From contig JAJTUP010000134.1 in the NCBI GenBank assembly GCA_021399435.1, positions 1 to 64,000 on the forward strand: a stretch of DNA of 64,000 nt, given 5' to 3'. Below the pieces are notes generated by a model that ran no database searches, had not been told where the DNA came from, and saw only the letters and a list, made by a program, of their open reading frames with translations. Position numbers and translations under genes: made by a program. Positions 1 to 11,016 of the stretch are shown here, piece by piece (positions within the stretch are counted from its first letter, which is position 1; each line of letters starts with the position of its first letter). The stretch comes from Diaporthe sp. PMI_573. Taxonomy: Eukaryota > Ascomycota > Sordariomycetes > Diaporthales > Diaporthaceae.

Positions 1-1063
1 GCCCCCACTGTCTGGTAAGCCTTAGACTTCGCAAAAGCGGCCCTATTCTTATTCTAGCAGCTGACTTGTACAGGTACAAGCTGGGATCTTATTCACGCGT
101 ACGAATTTCTTCTCGAAGCCCTTGAATCCGCGAAAAGAGCAGTCGCCAATTTTCCAGACGGCCACCACCTCGCAGTCAACATCAACCTGGGTTGGCTCAA
201 ATTGAACGAATACTACGAGCATTTGAACGATAGCCCCCTGATCTATGGCGCCGCAGTTCTCCATCCTGCTTACCGGTGGGCACTGTTTGACGATTTGTGG
301 GGAGACGACGAGGAAAGACAGCTGTGGATTACCAAGGCGCAGGAGATGGTCCAGGATCTTTGGGAGAGAGAGTATAGGGACCTTGAGGTTGATGATCCAG
401 AGATTGAATTGCCTGCCAATAAGCGTCTGAAGACCTCAAGAAACAAGTTCACAGCGTGGCGCACGAAAAAGCGAGGACTGATGGCTGGAGGGATTTCTGT
501 TACCGAGTCGCACATTCAATCCCCAGCTCAATCCCCTAGGTCCTCAGTTGGCGGTCTGGATCTTGATGAATACAAGCAGTGGCAGCGCGATATCGAGGAT
601 GTTGACGCTTCTGTCACAGATCCCTACGAATACTGGCACATAAGGCGGCTCAAATACCCCCGGCTGTCTAGGATGGCCTTGGATCTGCTTACTGTGCCAC
701 CTATGTCAGCCGAGTGTGAGAGGCTATTCTCGACCACTGGCCGCATGGTTACCAAGAGCCGCAATAGGCTAGATGCCAGTACAATTGGGCTTTGTCAGAC
801 ACTACGGAGTTGGTTGCGTGCTGGTTTGATCGGGTCGCTAGATAGGATTCTAATGGACGAGTGACAAAATGACCAAGGCATGGATGCGACCCACTAATTA
901 CCATTGTTGGACGAAGTAGGTTTCCATTCCACAAATTCCACAATATGGATCCATTTCCATAATGGATCCATTTCCACCCATTCCACATCGAAGTCATTAG
1001 TCAGCATCCATATCCACGCCATATTCACAAATGTGTCGTGGAGTGTCGTGGATTTGAACCCTG
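1..1063 (+). mobile_element. hAT element, 3' end only (truncated)
   Basis: The last third of a hAT transposase runs in frame from about position 85 to the TGA at 862-864. It contains the signature PMSAECERLFS at about 703-735 and the following helix typical of the hAT dimerisation region. Two stops lie in this frame before position 60, so the 5' part is missing or rearranged. Downstream, 900-1063 holds AT-rich repeats of a TTCCAC motif, ending in an inverted form of CAGGG at 1059-1063. That resembles the right end of the hAT element at 47.5-50.5 kb, whose protein is a clear relative. It is a relic and cannot make a whole transposase. Confidence 0.8.
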
Positions 1064-1449
1064 CCATGATGCTGGTCATAGGGAGCCATCCAAGTCTTTC
1101 GTTCAGGCAGATGTCTGTAGAGGTTTCATAGGGACATAAATTTCAGGTTAGAAACGAACTTAAGAGTACTGAAATGAATGCACAAACTGTGAGATCGGTT
1201 CCTGGGCACTGCTGCTTGCTCGGGTTGAGCAACACAAGTACCGAGTACCTTTACGCTTTGATGAGGCCGACTGAGATGCTTGCGAGGAGCTGTTGTCCAT
1301 GCAAAGAGGCCAAAGCGGGGAATTGGCGATCCGAACAAGTATATAAGATCAGACGCATAGCAAGTCAGTCAGATGAAAGATAAAAGATCAACCCGTTTAT
1401 ATCAACCCGATTTACTTCAGCTTGTATTTACATCCTGCCCTTTTCAACC
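1064..1449. other. No gene seen
   Basis: Unique-looking intergenic sequence between the hAT end and the dynamin relic. Short open frames on both strands show no recognisable motif. The last 80 bases are pyrimidine-rich before the ATG at 1450, as expected of a fungal promoter. Confidence 0.4.
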
Positions 1450-1890
1450 ATGACCATCACTGAACAGAGCGACATAAAGCCACCGGAAAATATGTTCCAC
1501 CGTCTCCAGACTTCTACATCCACTTTTCGTCTTAACCAGATCGAACGGGTTAGGGCGAACGGAGTGGGAGACCTGGTGGCTCTGCCTCAGCTGGCCGTTT
1601 GCGGCGACCAGTCAACGGGGAAAAGCTCGGTCTTGGAGGCTATCACGGGATTTCCGTTCCCTAGACAAGAGGGGTTATGCACACGATTTCCTACCGAGAT
1701 CATTCTCCGGCATTCTGAGACTTTCGATGCACCGACTATAGCGGCCAGTATTCGACCTCATGCCTCCCGCAGCCAAGAAGAGATGTGAACGCTGTCAGCA
1801 TATCGAAAGACTGTCCAAAACATGTCGGAGTTGCCAATAATCATCGAAGGAGCTTCGCTCTGCTCGCGAAAGCTGTCGACGGTCACATCT
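1450..1890 (+). pseudogene. Dynamin-family GTPase, 5' fragment with in-frame stop
   Basis: The reading frame from ATG 1450 shows the dynamin-type P-loop GDQSTGKSSVLEAITG at about residues 52-67. The switch I segment follows, with the pattern FPRQEGLCTRFPTEI. A TGA at 1786-1788 interrupts the frame, but the same frame continues after it with text typical of this family (LSAYRKTVQNMSELPIIIE, ending near 1858). Recognisable similarity then stops, so the GTPase middle and stalk domains are missing. Full-length fungal dynamin-like proteins are usually 600-900 residues. The stop could come from CGA to TGA. I read this as a dead gene copy in an accessory region. Confidence 0.8.
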
Positions 1891-2747
1891 GCGGGACCAG
1901 CTCATACGGCTTGCCAGACTCCTGACAATCCGGCTTGTTCTGGCGGGCCGTGGGGGATCGACATCATTGCTAATCGACCAGGGCAGGGCCCCCTAGGCAT
2001 CATGAATGTGAGCAACTCTTCAGCCAAGATGATATCTCTATACAGTAATGCCGTGTTGAGAACGCAGGGGTTGCGTAATGTGTGCGATTGTGCCCTTGCT
2101 TTATGTAGAGAACTGATGGCCGTTGCAGCCGTGCTCCTAGCATCGTGGCGAAGACTCAGGACCGACTGTCTCAGCAGAAGACATACATGCCATATAGCAG
2201 CCGGATGAATGGGAGGCTAACGCAATTATCGGAGAGAAAGTGATAGATGGCGGGAAGTACTACATGTAGGGGCCTGATCACAGTAAATTAACCTTACTAT
2301 TCGAACCAATGATAACATTCTCATTACCCTCAGTCAATCGGTTTTAAAAGGCTCAAAAACCTTGCAGAATCTACATTTCGTGGAAGGGCGACGAAGTCAT
2401 CATATAAATGCGCTATATTTGTATCAGGTATGCCAAATTGTAAGCTGAACGCCCCCTAGGTAGAAATTTCTAGCGTTCGGCAATTTCAACAATCGAGGTC
2501 GGCAGTGGGTTCATGCGGGTATCAGACGCTTCGCAGTCCGTGCTCTGGCTGCTGCTGCTCCAAAAAGCCGACTAATTACCTTCTTAAGGACTGGCGAGTA
2601 CCAACCCGGGAGCGGCGAGTCTTACCCTCGCAGCATCTTTCACCTTTCCAATCGGAGGTTCTAGCGAAGAAGCTGAAAATCAAACTTCTGAGATTGGCGA
2701 AGCTCCAAGGGGGCTCGCAAAGTAGGAAGCCGACAACCTGGCAGTTT
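1891..2747. other. No gene seen; degenerate sequence
   Basis: The open frame continues to 2208 but without family motifs. The rest is AT-rich with short spurious frames. Nothing here supports a gene. Confidence 0.4.
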
Positions 2748-3113
2748 TCACTCGTAGTAAGGCCCGCCAGAGGGCTCAAGAACTGCTACAACTTCTCCGA
2801 AATTTGCGTACAGCGCAAGACGAATCCAAATCATATCGATTAGCTTTATATAACCACACACGGAAGGCAGGGCGGTCTGGTCTTCTTCAGCTATACTAGC
2901 TGCTTTAAGGGTGGATTGGAACAAGTTGCTGTTATCCTCCTCTTGGTCTTCTGGGGTCCTTATATCTGGACTGGTCTGATCTAAGGTAAGCTCTGAGTCT
3001 GGCTCTCCGAGCAACATGTTGTCTTCCGCTGTCTCGGGCTGTGCTGGGTTTCCGATCGGATTGAGCCGAGCTGAACGTCGACTCGTCGATCCCCAGTCTT
3101 TCTTCTTTGGCAT
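2748..3113 (-). other. Possible retroelement gag-like N-terminal fragment
   Basis: A 121-codon minus-strand frame begins MPKKKDWGSTSRRSAR and is charged and proline/serine-rich, like the N-terminus of fungal gag proteins. The frame looks shifted after about residue 95, and the two other minus frames downstream are open only in pieces. Upstream of it (3240-3430) two copies of the motif GTSACGGCCAG lie about 160 bp apart, which could be part of a long terminal repeat. No reverse transcriptase, protease or integrase text was found. This is a weak call. Confidence 0.25.
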
Positions 3114-3992
3114 GTGGTCACACGCGGGTCTTAGATCTTGGGTCTTGGGCGAGGTCTTTTCCGTCGGCCGCGTCGACGTGAGGGTCGGGTTCCGTATTTA
3201 TTGATCGCTCGGTCAGCGAGGGAATTGGCGAGCTTAGAATAGTGTCACGGCCAGCATGAGATGCAGCATGGTAGCTGGGTCTATTGGCGCTATCGACGAA
3301 GATTCTAAGCTAAGGAGAGGAGAAGAAAGGGAGAGCAAAGCTTCTGCGGTCCCCAGAGCAAGAGAAGTCTTGACGCCACTGGGGGGCTAAGGGTTAGGGT
3401 CCTTGTGACGGCCAGAAGGCTTGCCTGACCCTAATAAATATATCTACTAAACTTAAGCTAGTACTGTATAGACTTACTATATTATCCTTTAAATATAAAA
3501 GTTCCATCTTGAATTTAGTTGCTGAATGTCAGAAAATCAACCAAAATGCCAGCATAGATGTTGGCTGCGAGTCGCGGCCACGTCCGCACGTGTTGCTGAT
3601 TCTGAGCCTGGGTTGTGAACGGCCCCCCACTGCATCTGAAAATATCCATCGTAGTTGGTTTCTGGTATCGAAAAGAGTTTCCATTATCTTGTGTACACAG
3701 TAAATCGCTGTCCTCTACCCGACAGGTCACAATCGGCCCATCATCGACGATCTGTAAATCGACTGCTAGGTTAGTCTCGGAGTACTTGTCCTATACGCTC
3801 TGGATGTATGGGTCGTAGTATCCCCGCAGACTATTGCAGATAGATTACCATGCGCCTGGCTTCCGGCAAAAAAGCAAGATTGCACGAGATCGTTGCAAAT
3901 AGAGCGTAAAAAACATCAATATTAGAAGGGAACCTTACAATGAATTAGAAGAAGTTTTTTTTACGCTATTTGGAATCCATCCCTGATGATAC
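3114..3992. other. No gene seen; AT-rich stretch
   Basis: 3425-3505 is very AT-rich with many TA steps, and 3900-3970 contains T and A runs. Both fit RIP-affected repeat debris. Short open frames on both strands between 3509 and 3818 have no recognisable content. Confidence 0.35.
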
Positions 3993-5721
3993 TCACGCCT
4001 CATCAGAGAAGGACCTAAGAAAATAGCAAAGACCCGCAAAGAGGCCAATCGCCAAGCCTAGAAAGATGGAATAATAATAATTGAACTCGTACATAGATCT
4101 GCTCAAATTGTTTACAGTGCTGGTCCATCACAAAGCACCATGTGGGAAACCTAGACGGTCTGGTTTTTTGAGAGCCCTCCCTGATCTGCTGACAACCTCC
4201 TTGACACTCTCCAACTTCCCTGGCCGCGGAGGAGCGCGGCCCGTCTGCTTGGACTTCCATTCAAGTTTATCGACATGCTTCCTAACGCCCTCTTTGTAGA
4301 TATCACAGAGTTCCTCGGTCGTAATCTTGATCATCGCCTCGCTACAGCCAGGTAGTGCATTCGCACAATCTTGACACATGAAGTCGCTAAGGAAGAAAAC
4401 CAATTCAAAATCGCCATTGGGCTTGCCGTCTAAATTGCGGAAGGCCTATGAAAAAGTCAATAATTTAGAAGAGTCAGAGGTTCAACGAGGAAATTTAAAC
4501 ATGGAGACAAGCAGCGAGAAAGGCATAATTACTTTGTCGAAATCCTTTCGTGGTGTTGCGGCTTGCTGGTCTTCGCCTCCATAAGACCTCCGTACCGAAA
4601 TAACCGCCGGAGCTGGACCTTTTTGGTCATTCTTTAGGGACTTTCCTTTGTTGGACCTTTGGTATATAGGATACAGATCGACGGTGACGACAGTGCGAAC
4701 CTTCCCTTCAGATAGCTGGATATAGTCCTCCGCCTTCTCGGCTAATTTCTTACTCGTAAGGTTAGTCCAGTTGACCTCGATGAGAAATGGCGGTTGGGTC
4801 TCTTTTCCGTCCGAAGTACAACTACTGTTGTACAAGGAAGCATCTGGGCCTTTCCTGTCTTTTACTCCATCAAATTCCACTGCTGCATCCCCCAGGCCCT
4901 TGATTTTCTTAGCAGCGTTCCTTAATTCCGAGCTATAGATATCACCTGGCATATGTTGCAACTTTTTTTCGATTAGTTTCTCCAAGTGATTCCAAAATAT
5001 AGAATGCAATAGGTCCGACGACATGCGAATGGAGAACTCGTTCCAAGAGGTCGAATATTCATATCTAAGTTCCTATTAGATATCACCTCGGGGATAATTT
5101 AGACTCCAAAAAAGCTAGCGCTACCTACCGAAGCGGCTTCTTGGAAGAGTTCCGTAACGTTCTGCCCCCGTTTCGTTTAATCTGATCAATTAGGTAATCA
5201 TACTCGTCTGGGTTGAGTGCCCACTTTCTGAATTCCTCGTCGTCCTCCCTAGTCTTATCGCTGCGAATCAGGTTGATGTCTTTAATAATTGCGCTTACCC
5301 GGTCCTTTGTGGCTTTGGAGACCTTCCGCGTGGCCACCGTGGGTCGAGTCTTTTTAATCTCCCTAGTGCTGGTAGTCCCTTGACGCCATGTGGCCTTGGC
5401 CACCGAGGAGCGGCTCTTTTGGCGTGCCAGACTGTCTTTGGACTGGGGGCACACTGGTGTCATGTTTCCAGGCACTGAGCCCGAAGCAGGGGTTTCAGGA
5501 AGACGTTGATTGGGTGTGACTGTTTGGGAGGGATGATTTCTTGGAGTGCGAGGAGTACCAGGAGCGCTGGGAGTGTGCAGAGTAGCAGGAGGTATAGGAA
5601 GGGCTTGAGATGTTGGGCCGCCTGGTGTCCTGGATGATGTAGGTGTCACGGGTTCGATGGGTAATTTCGTTGTTCAAAAGAGATTGAGAATGCCCTTCGT
5701 CTCACCAGCTTCTGATGACAT
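3993..5721 (-). CDS. Five-exon protein with PD-(D/E)XK-like domain and C-terminal membrane helix
   Basis: Intron reading on the minus strand gives one coherent protein. The start ATG is 5719-5721. A short exon MSSEAG joins, after an 82-bp GTGAGA intron, a proline/threonine-rich region (GTPRTPR and similar). A 64-bp intron (5065-5128) leads to the core domain. The core contains FLIEVNWTN at about 4795 followed by a strand with VRTVVTVDL, the D...ExN/K layout of restriction-endonuclease-like folds found in fungal proteins of unknown role. After a further intron comes a segment LSDFMCQD with conserved hydrophobics. A last exon then adds a short hydrophobic segment (LAIGLFAGLCYFL) and stops at 3993-3995. 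Nuclease activity is inferred from fold resemblance only. The gene looks intact. Confidence 0.6.
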
Positions 5722-5884
5722 GCTAAGAATGACTAATGAGCAGAGTTGTTCGAGATAAGAATAGTTGAGACTATCTCCTTGACCTCGAAATTATTACGTT
5801 TTTAGCGGACCCACTTTTGACTTTCGGTACATGGCCCCTCGTGTACAGGGATTCGCGCTTGTACCGCGACGGTTTTCCATACAC

Positions 5885-5921
5885 TACGGTGGGCGATAGG
5901 GGGCACTGTTGCATAACCCCC
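5885..5921 (+). repeat. Left terminal inverted repeat of the IS3-like transposon
   Basis: Pairs with 10980-11016 in inverse orientation with five mismatches (positions 6, 7, 11, 19 and 30 of 37). It starts TACGG and ends in five C. The left copy of the target duplication ATACAC precedes it directly. Confidence 0.9.
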
Positions 5922-6452
5922 CGGTCGTTTCCTTTGGGTTTAGGCGCTCAACTCCTTAGTCATCTTGGTACTTTGGGACGCCATGGGATATGTACCGCGG
6001 ACTAGCAGCGGGCTCGCGCGGTAGCATTCGGCCATTGACTTTCATGCTCACCACATCAGTCGATAAATGGTGGACTGGTTGCTACTACCAAAATAGTCAC
6101 ATAATATGTCCAGAAGATGGTTCTGACAATCTGAGTTGGCCTCGAATCCAATGCCGTTTTCTATTTCGCAATTAAAATGCACCTATTCCAGAAATCGCGA
6201 GCGCTTAATTACCCATTCATCTTGACCTCCGGATAAGGAACAACTTGGTGAGCCTACAAAGGGTCACCGCAGTGATCCCGCTCCTAGTCCGCAGCGGATT
6301 AGCGCAGTAACCTCCTGCTCAAATGAGTCTAGCGACTTCATCCACCATAGGAAAGGGTGGTCTTGATTATTCTTGTTAAATTAAAACCTCAGTGGAAACC
6401 AGATTCACCCCTTTCTCTCCTTTCCGACTTTCACCTCCTCTCTTCAACCGAA

Positions 6453-7938
6453 ATGAGCCCTCCAAAGATTCCCCCCGAGCATGTCTATTGCGTCCAAGCC
6501 GGAAAGAAACATCATGAACTCTTCACCACGACGTATGTTGGCGCGAATTATTGTGGCCGTTGCGGCTTAGCCAACCCCTTTCGGCTCCAGCATCAAGCCA
6601 GGTCCAAAACTCCGGCACTTCCAGGCCCATACGATGAGGTGGTGGAGGTTGAGGACTCCCCGCCACGGCCAGTCAGTCCAGCAAGCCAGCTGCTGCGTGA
6701 AAGACCGAAACCCGTGTCATTCATCAGCATTGGACGCGCGGCTCAACTGCTCCCCAACGAAGTGTCTGCTCCCGGCACGGTGAATACACGAGCACGCATA
6801 CCTCCTCCTGAGGCGCCGGGCAATCCCCATTTCATGACAGTAGCATCAGCGGCCGGTCGGGCCATTCAGGATACAAAAACCAGTACCAGAAAGCCTATGA
6901 GGCAGCGGACGGGGTACCAGTGGGTACATATAAGTCTCCTGCTTGTGAGCTTGGAGACCAGGTATTTCAATGGGCTTGCAGTGGAGGTTCCGGAGACGGT
7001 GCTGCCTCTGAAGGATACAGTGGTCAAGTTTTCCTCGTCAGATTTACTGACTTGGCCCTCATTCACCGCGATTTTGTTCGACCATCTCCGTCCGCTCCCG
7101 CCCACAATCGATCTTACGAACAGAGACCTATGGAGCCTTTCTTACGCTTCGAGTTTCTCTGGCAAGAAGATCGTCACCGTTCCGAACACCGACAAGTACA
7201 CAACCCCGTCGAGTATGCTCGCCTCGGGGCACTTCGGCAACAATCAGGCAGGACAGTTGAAGGTGCTAGTCGTCCTTACATCCACGGATGTAGTCGACAA
7301 GCAGGAGCCAGTCACACCGCTTAGGCCAGATGAATACTCCATGCCAGTCAAGGAAGAAAAGAAACGGAAGGTCAAGCAAGAAGACCCGAGTCCTGCGCCC
7401 CGGCGCAAAAGGCGCATCAAGCAGGAGGAACATGTCAAGAAGGAGAGTCGCACCGGGGACACGTACAAGGTCAAGCAGGGGGTACACATCAAGGTGAAGC
7501 CGGAAGAGCCTGTCCCGACTGCCTCCCGCCAGAGCCCAACGGACGATGAGCTTGAAGATATTGTTGAGGAGATCATTGTACACGAAGATGTGGCAGACCT
7601 CTGTGAAGTGGAAGATCCGCTTCGTGATCTATTGTTTGACGGCATCCCTGGCGATAAGGGGAGTGGAGGTATGGCAGGTGACGGAGATGTAGTGGACGGG
7701 GGAGATGATGAGGAGATTTTCGTCCCGGAGTTCGTAAGAGACTAAATCACCTCATTGCAGAGTCTAGTTCTAACACCACCAGGTAACCCGAGAGTTCATT
7801 GCTCAGAGCATTAATAGCGATCAAGCTCGACTGCCCGGCACTGATATCGATGAGGCGCTTCCACCAGCACGATCCACACGCTTCAAAGGGACAAAGATCC
7901 CTGCAACATTTGCTGTCCGACATAATAGGAAGGATTGA
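6453..7938 (+). CDS. Transposon accessory protein with CxxC knuckle and SUMO-site-like tail
   Basis: Two exons, with an intron at 7734-7782 (GTAAGA donor, CACCAG acceptor), give about 478 residues. The start at 6453 (MSPPKIPPEHVYC) is preferred over the in-frame codon at 6357 because the upstream text is not protein-like. The N-terminus has a possible zinc knuckle (a cysteine at about residue 12, then YCGRCG at about 33-38). The middle is a conserved-looking region of unknown function. The C-terminal third has at least five psi-K-x-E motifs (VKEE, VKQE, IKQE, VKKE, VKPE) within about 55 residues, mixed with basic clusters. An acidic tail follows. Its stop (7936-7938) abuts the stop of the convergent transposase at 7939. 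I do not recognise the family; a role in transposition is inferred from position. Confidence 0.6.
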
Positions 7939-9666
7939 CTACTCGGCTTCCTCATCTGAAGTCTCGCCATCCTGCTCATCATCACTTATTCCCTCCATAT
8001 CGTTCCCTTCTTCGTCCTCATATCCTAGTTCAACAAGTGGTTGCTCTGCTAGTTCCCCATCTCCAAGTTCATTGTGGAAAGCCTGATTTGCTCGGTCGTA
8101 CAATGCTTCCTATATGCGTTTAGATTCGCGAACCCGCAGAGAAACGGCAGGGCTTACATATTCGGCAACGCCCCCTGTTGGCGCTTTGCGGTATGCCAAT
8201 GTAGGCTGTCGGCCACTTTCGATGTGCTGAATGATTCTATCTCGTAGGCCCAGGTAGAATCGCTTGAAAGGCCGCAGCTTGTCTGGCTCCTGGTGAGTCC
8301 CATGGACGACGTCATCGTAGCCCATTTCGACGAGAACTTGGCGACACCAATCCTTTGTCTGTGGCTCCAAAGAACTGCTAATGTCGATATCAGCCAGTGG
8401 TCTGTGCAGTCCCTCTAGAACCGAGCGGTTAATGGGGATCCCCCAGTTGCATGCCTTCTCTGGGTCCGGGTAATGGTAGTTCATCCAGGGCTGACCGTGG
8501 ACCACGTGCGGACGGTTCTTCTGAAGGCGGATCCGATGAATGTTCCACGCCTCCACAAAGTCGAAGAGTTCTTGGCGTAATATATCTTCGAAGACGGCAT
8601 AGATGGCGATCTGATCCTCCAGCATATCGCCGTCGAAGTCCCCGTCCCTGGCAAGCTCCCCAAAGTAGTCCACCCACTGCCGGGAAGATACATGCAGCAT
8701 GCGCTCCCACCAACTTTCGATCTTGACATTCTTTGTGCTCGGTGCGGCCTTGTAGGAATCCTTTAGGCGCTTCCCTTGCTGGAAAACCTTCCCGTTCCAC
8801 TCCACCCGTCCGTCTGCCGCCAAAGCAAAATTCCAATGAGCTGCAGCGATTAGCGGCGTCTCGATACCTCTGTCTGCCTGCAGATACCATGGCCGGAAGC
8901 CGTATGTGTCGCATGCGGCCAAGTACTGCTTCAGAACGCTCAAAGCAGTTGTAGCAGAGTGGCCAACATAAAACCAGATAATGTTGCGCGAGTAGGCGTC
9001 GATTGCAGCGTATATCTCGAATCCGTACGCCTTGAGCTTGTCATGACCATCAATGCACCACTGGTAGTTCGGACCAGGGACAAGAAAATGTCCTTTCTTC
9101 CTCCGAAACATCCTTTTCCGGATCTCGACCTCGTTCGGGAACATGATTTTGTACATCGCAAAGAGAGGATCTCTTGGTACCCAGAACTGCCTTTGCTGGC
9201 GAAGATAAGGCTGTAGGAGGCTTTTGCCATATCCGGAAATGGCATTGGAACGTCGTGTCATTTCGATAATAACCTTCTCTGTCTTCTCCAGCAACGCAAG
9301 GCGCTCCTCATCGCTATTAAGCCTGCGCACCCAGCGGCGGTCTGGGTGAAGCCTGATGCGCTTCAGACCTCGTTTCGTGATCGGCCAGCCCTGTCTCTGT
9401 AGAACGCTCAATGTCTGCTTCTCGCTAAGCCCAACGCGGAATATCAGGTCGCGGGTGGCCTCTATAAGCTCTGGACTCTTTTTGGTACGGGCTTGCTGGC
9501 GTGGGAGATGCCAGCTTGCGATTCGGCGAGAGATTGTGCTGAGATTGACGATGACGCGATGATGCTTCCGAAGCTTGTACTGAATCCTGCTTCGCGAGAC
9601 GCCGTTGAGGTAGAGATGAGTGACATAGTCGCGGTATTCATCGATTGGGTTGGGCGGACGTGCCAT
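7939..9666 (-). CDS. IS3-like integrase-fold transposase (DD52E)
   Basis: Two exons with a 48-bp phase-0 intron (8110-8157: GTAAGC donor, CTAAAC branch, ATATAG acceptor) give about 559 residues. The ATG at 9664-9666 (MARPPNPIDEY) is chosen because the upstream in-frame text overlaps the promoter of the divergent gene. A helix-turn-helix lies at about residues 10-52. The catalytic core has D206 in CIDGHDKL, D265 in QADRGIET and E317 in KIESWW, a DDE triad with 52-residue spacing. The retroviral-integrase-type block DAYSRNIIWFYVG lies between. This matches the eukaryotic integrase-core family seen in IS3EU elements. The C-terminal exon is strongly acidic. The frame is uninterrupted, so the enzyme could be functional. 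Confidence 0.8.
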
Positions 9667-9892
9667 GTTTGCGCGGTGAGGTCGAAAGAGTGTGGACGAT
9701 CTGCTTCGTCCTGACAGCCAGAAAAGGGTGTGATGAGGCTGGCTTTCCGCACTGGTCCGCAGCGGTTTTGCAGCCGGCCCGAAGCGGTGATTGACCTGGA
9801 GGGGCTTAGCGTCAAGTTGCTGATTGGTGGAACCCCACCAAACCAGGGGCAGGAGATCCCTTCCAACCCTTTTCCACCTTCCCTTTTGTATC

Positions 9893-10781
9893 ATGTCCGT
9901 GGAAAGTCTCGTGGCCAACGACGGCGCCATGTCCACAGGCGATACAGTCGTCGTAAGTGAGACCACGACCGCTGGCACGACAGATGGGGACTCTCGTAGC
10001 CGGAACGCCCCAGTGAAGGGGAGCAGAAGATTGATCCAACCCAGTATCCGCAAACCCGCGGCGAAGATTACCGTACGATCCAGTAAGTCCTCATGCGAAG
10101 CGACGGATGCTAACTTGCCTGTCCGAGCAGAAGAAGAAGCAGACGAAGAAGGCCCCTCCCCGTGGTTCGGTGCGTCACTTCCCGTGCCGGCCCTGCGTCA
10201 CTCGCGCCACAAGGGCTCCCGGCCATGAATGTGCCTCTCAAGACAGTATGCTTGGTTTCCCAAGGCCGTACACCTCCTACGCTGACATGCACGGAGTAGA
10301 TACAGGTGCTGCGTGCTGGGACTGTGCAAAGACCAGCCACACATGCAGGCCGGTAAGACATCTCTGCTCTGTCAGGTAACAAGCCACTGACCAATCTGCG
10401 TTGCTAGGTCCCCGCTGCGGCTCATGCTGCTGTGCGTGCCTTTTGGGACCTGAACCGGCAGTTCAGTGGCGTGAATGACGACCCGGATGATGCCTGGCGC
10501 GCTGCTGCGCTGCGCGCCGCACAGCAGTTACGAGCTTGCGGTAGTGGTGCGGCTCCTCCTGCCGCTCCAGTACCAGCTCCTGCTTTGGATTCGTTTGGGG
10601 AGGTATTAGAGAAGAGTCTTGAGGAGAGAAAGGTTATAGCGTTGGAGGCCATCGCCGGAGCTGCTCGGCTCTGGGTTGTAAGTGTGATCAAAATCAACAG
10701 ATGCAATGCAACTACTAACTCAATGTTTAGCAGCTCATTCAGCAAGGCGAAGACGATGAAGAGGAGGATGAGGATAATTGA
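9893..10781 (+). CDS. Transposon accessory protein with cysteine-rich zinc-binding motif
   Basis: Five exons (9893-10072, 10131-10245, 10300-10352, 10408-10677, 10731-10781) keep one frame and give about 222 residues. Each intron has a GT...AG border, two with clear CTAAC or CTGAC branch sites. The N-terminus is Ser/Thr-rich with the conserved-looking block IQPSIRKPAAK, then a lysine cluster. A cysteine-rich centre follows: FPCRPCVTRA, HEC, then CWDCAKTSHTCRPV after splicing. This resembles small fungal proteins of unknown function that I have seen with FFQPSIRQPAAK-like and CWDCA-like blocks. The C-terminus ends in an acidic run. It is divergent from the transposase, 226 bp apart, and may share a promoter with it. 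DNA binding is a guess. Confidence 0.65.
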
Positions 10782-10979
10782 GAAGGGGCATAAAGCTTAA
10801 TGCCGCTTTGAACAGAATAGAAATGCAATCTGCTGGTCCGCTGCGGGCTCGCTGCGGCGACTGTATCTTCCCTGTCACTCGCAAAAATCAAGAAATTCAA
10901 GCTGAGGTACCTAGGCCAATGTACTGCGGGTCAGCGCGAATATGTCTCTAACCTAATTTGGCACCTGCGTGGTGATTTT

Positions 10980-11016
10980 GGGGGTTTTGCAACAGTGACC
11001 CCTATAGCCTGCCGTA
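10980..11016 (-). repeat. Right terminal inverted repeat of the IS3-like transposon
   Basis: Inverse copy of 5885-5921. The right copy of the 6-bp duplication ATACAC follows at 11017-11022. GC-rich motifs of the form TCCGCNGCGG occur near both ends (about 6280-6305, 9755-9765 and 10832-10845) and could be transposase-binding sites. Confidence 0.9.

Larger units (their letters stand above)
5885..11016. mobile_element. Complete IS3-like (IS3EU-type) DNA transposon with three genes
   Basis: The ends are 37-bp imperfect inverted repeats, 5885-5921 and 10980-11016, which match at 32 of 37 positions and begin TAC. They are flanked by an exact 6-bp direct repeat ATACAC (5879-5884 and 11017-11022), a target-site duplication. 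Inside are a plus-strand accessory gene, a minus-strand integrase-fold transposase and a second plus-strand accessory gene, filling the 5,132 bp. From memory, the IS3EU superfamily has 6-bp duplications and TAY termini, and this element fits both. Insertion was between the divergent starts at 5721 (minus) and 11068 (plus). No stop codons or frameshifts were seen in the transposase, so the element may be young or active. Confidence 0.85.

Noticed and set aside
3240..3430. LTR of a Gypsy-type retroelement
   Set aside because: Two GTSACGGCCAG motifs and a gag-like frame are suggestive, but no paired LTR, primer-binding site, protease, reverse transcriptase or integrase was found.
7244..7645. Serine/threonine-rich minus-strand ORFs antisense to the accessory gene
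   Set aside because: They are antisense shadows of the lysine/glutamate-rich plus-strand frame, which has splice sites and a coherent C-terminal exon.
9667..10053. N-terminal extension of the IS3-like transposase ORF
   Set aside because: Residues before MARPPNPIDEY overlap the promoter and first exon of the divergent gene and have no protein-like conservation; the shorter start is preferred.
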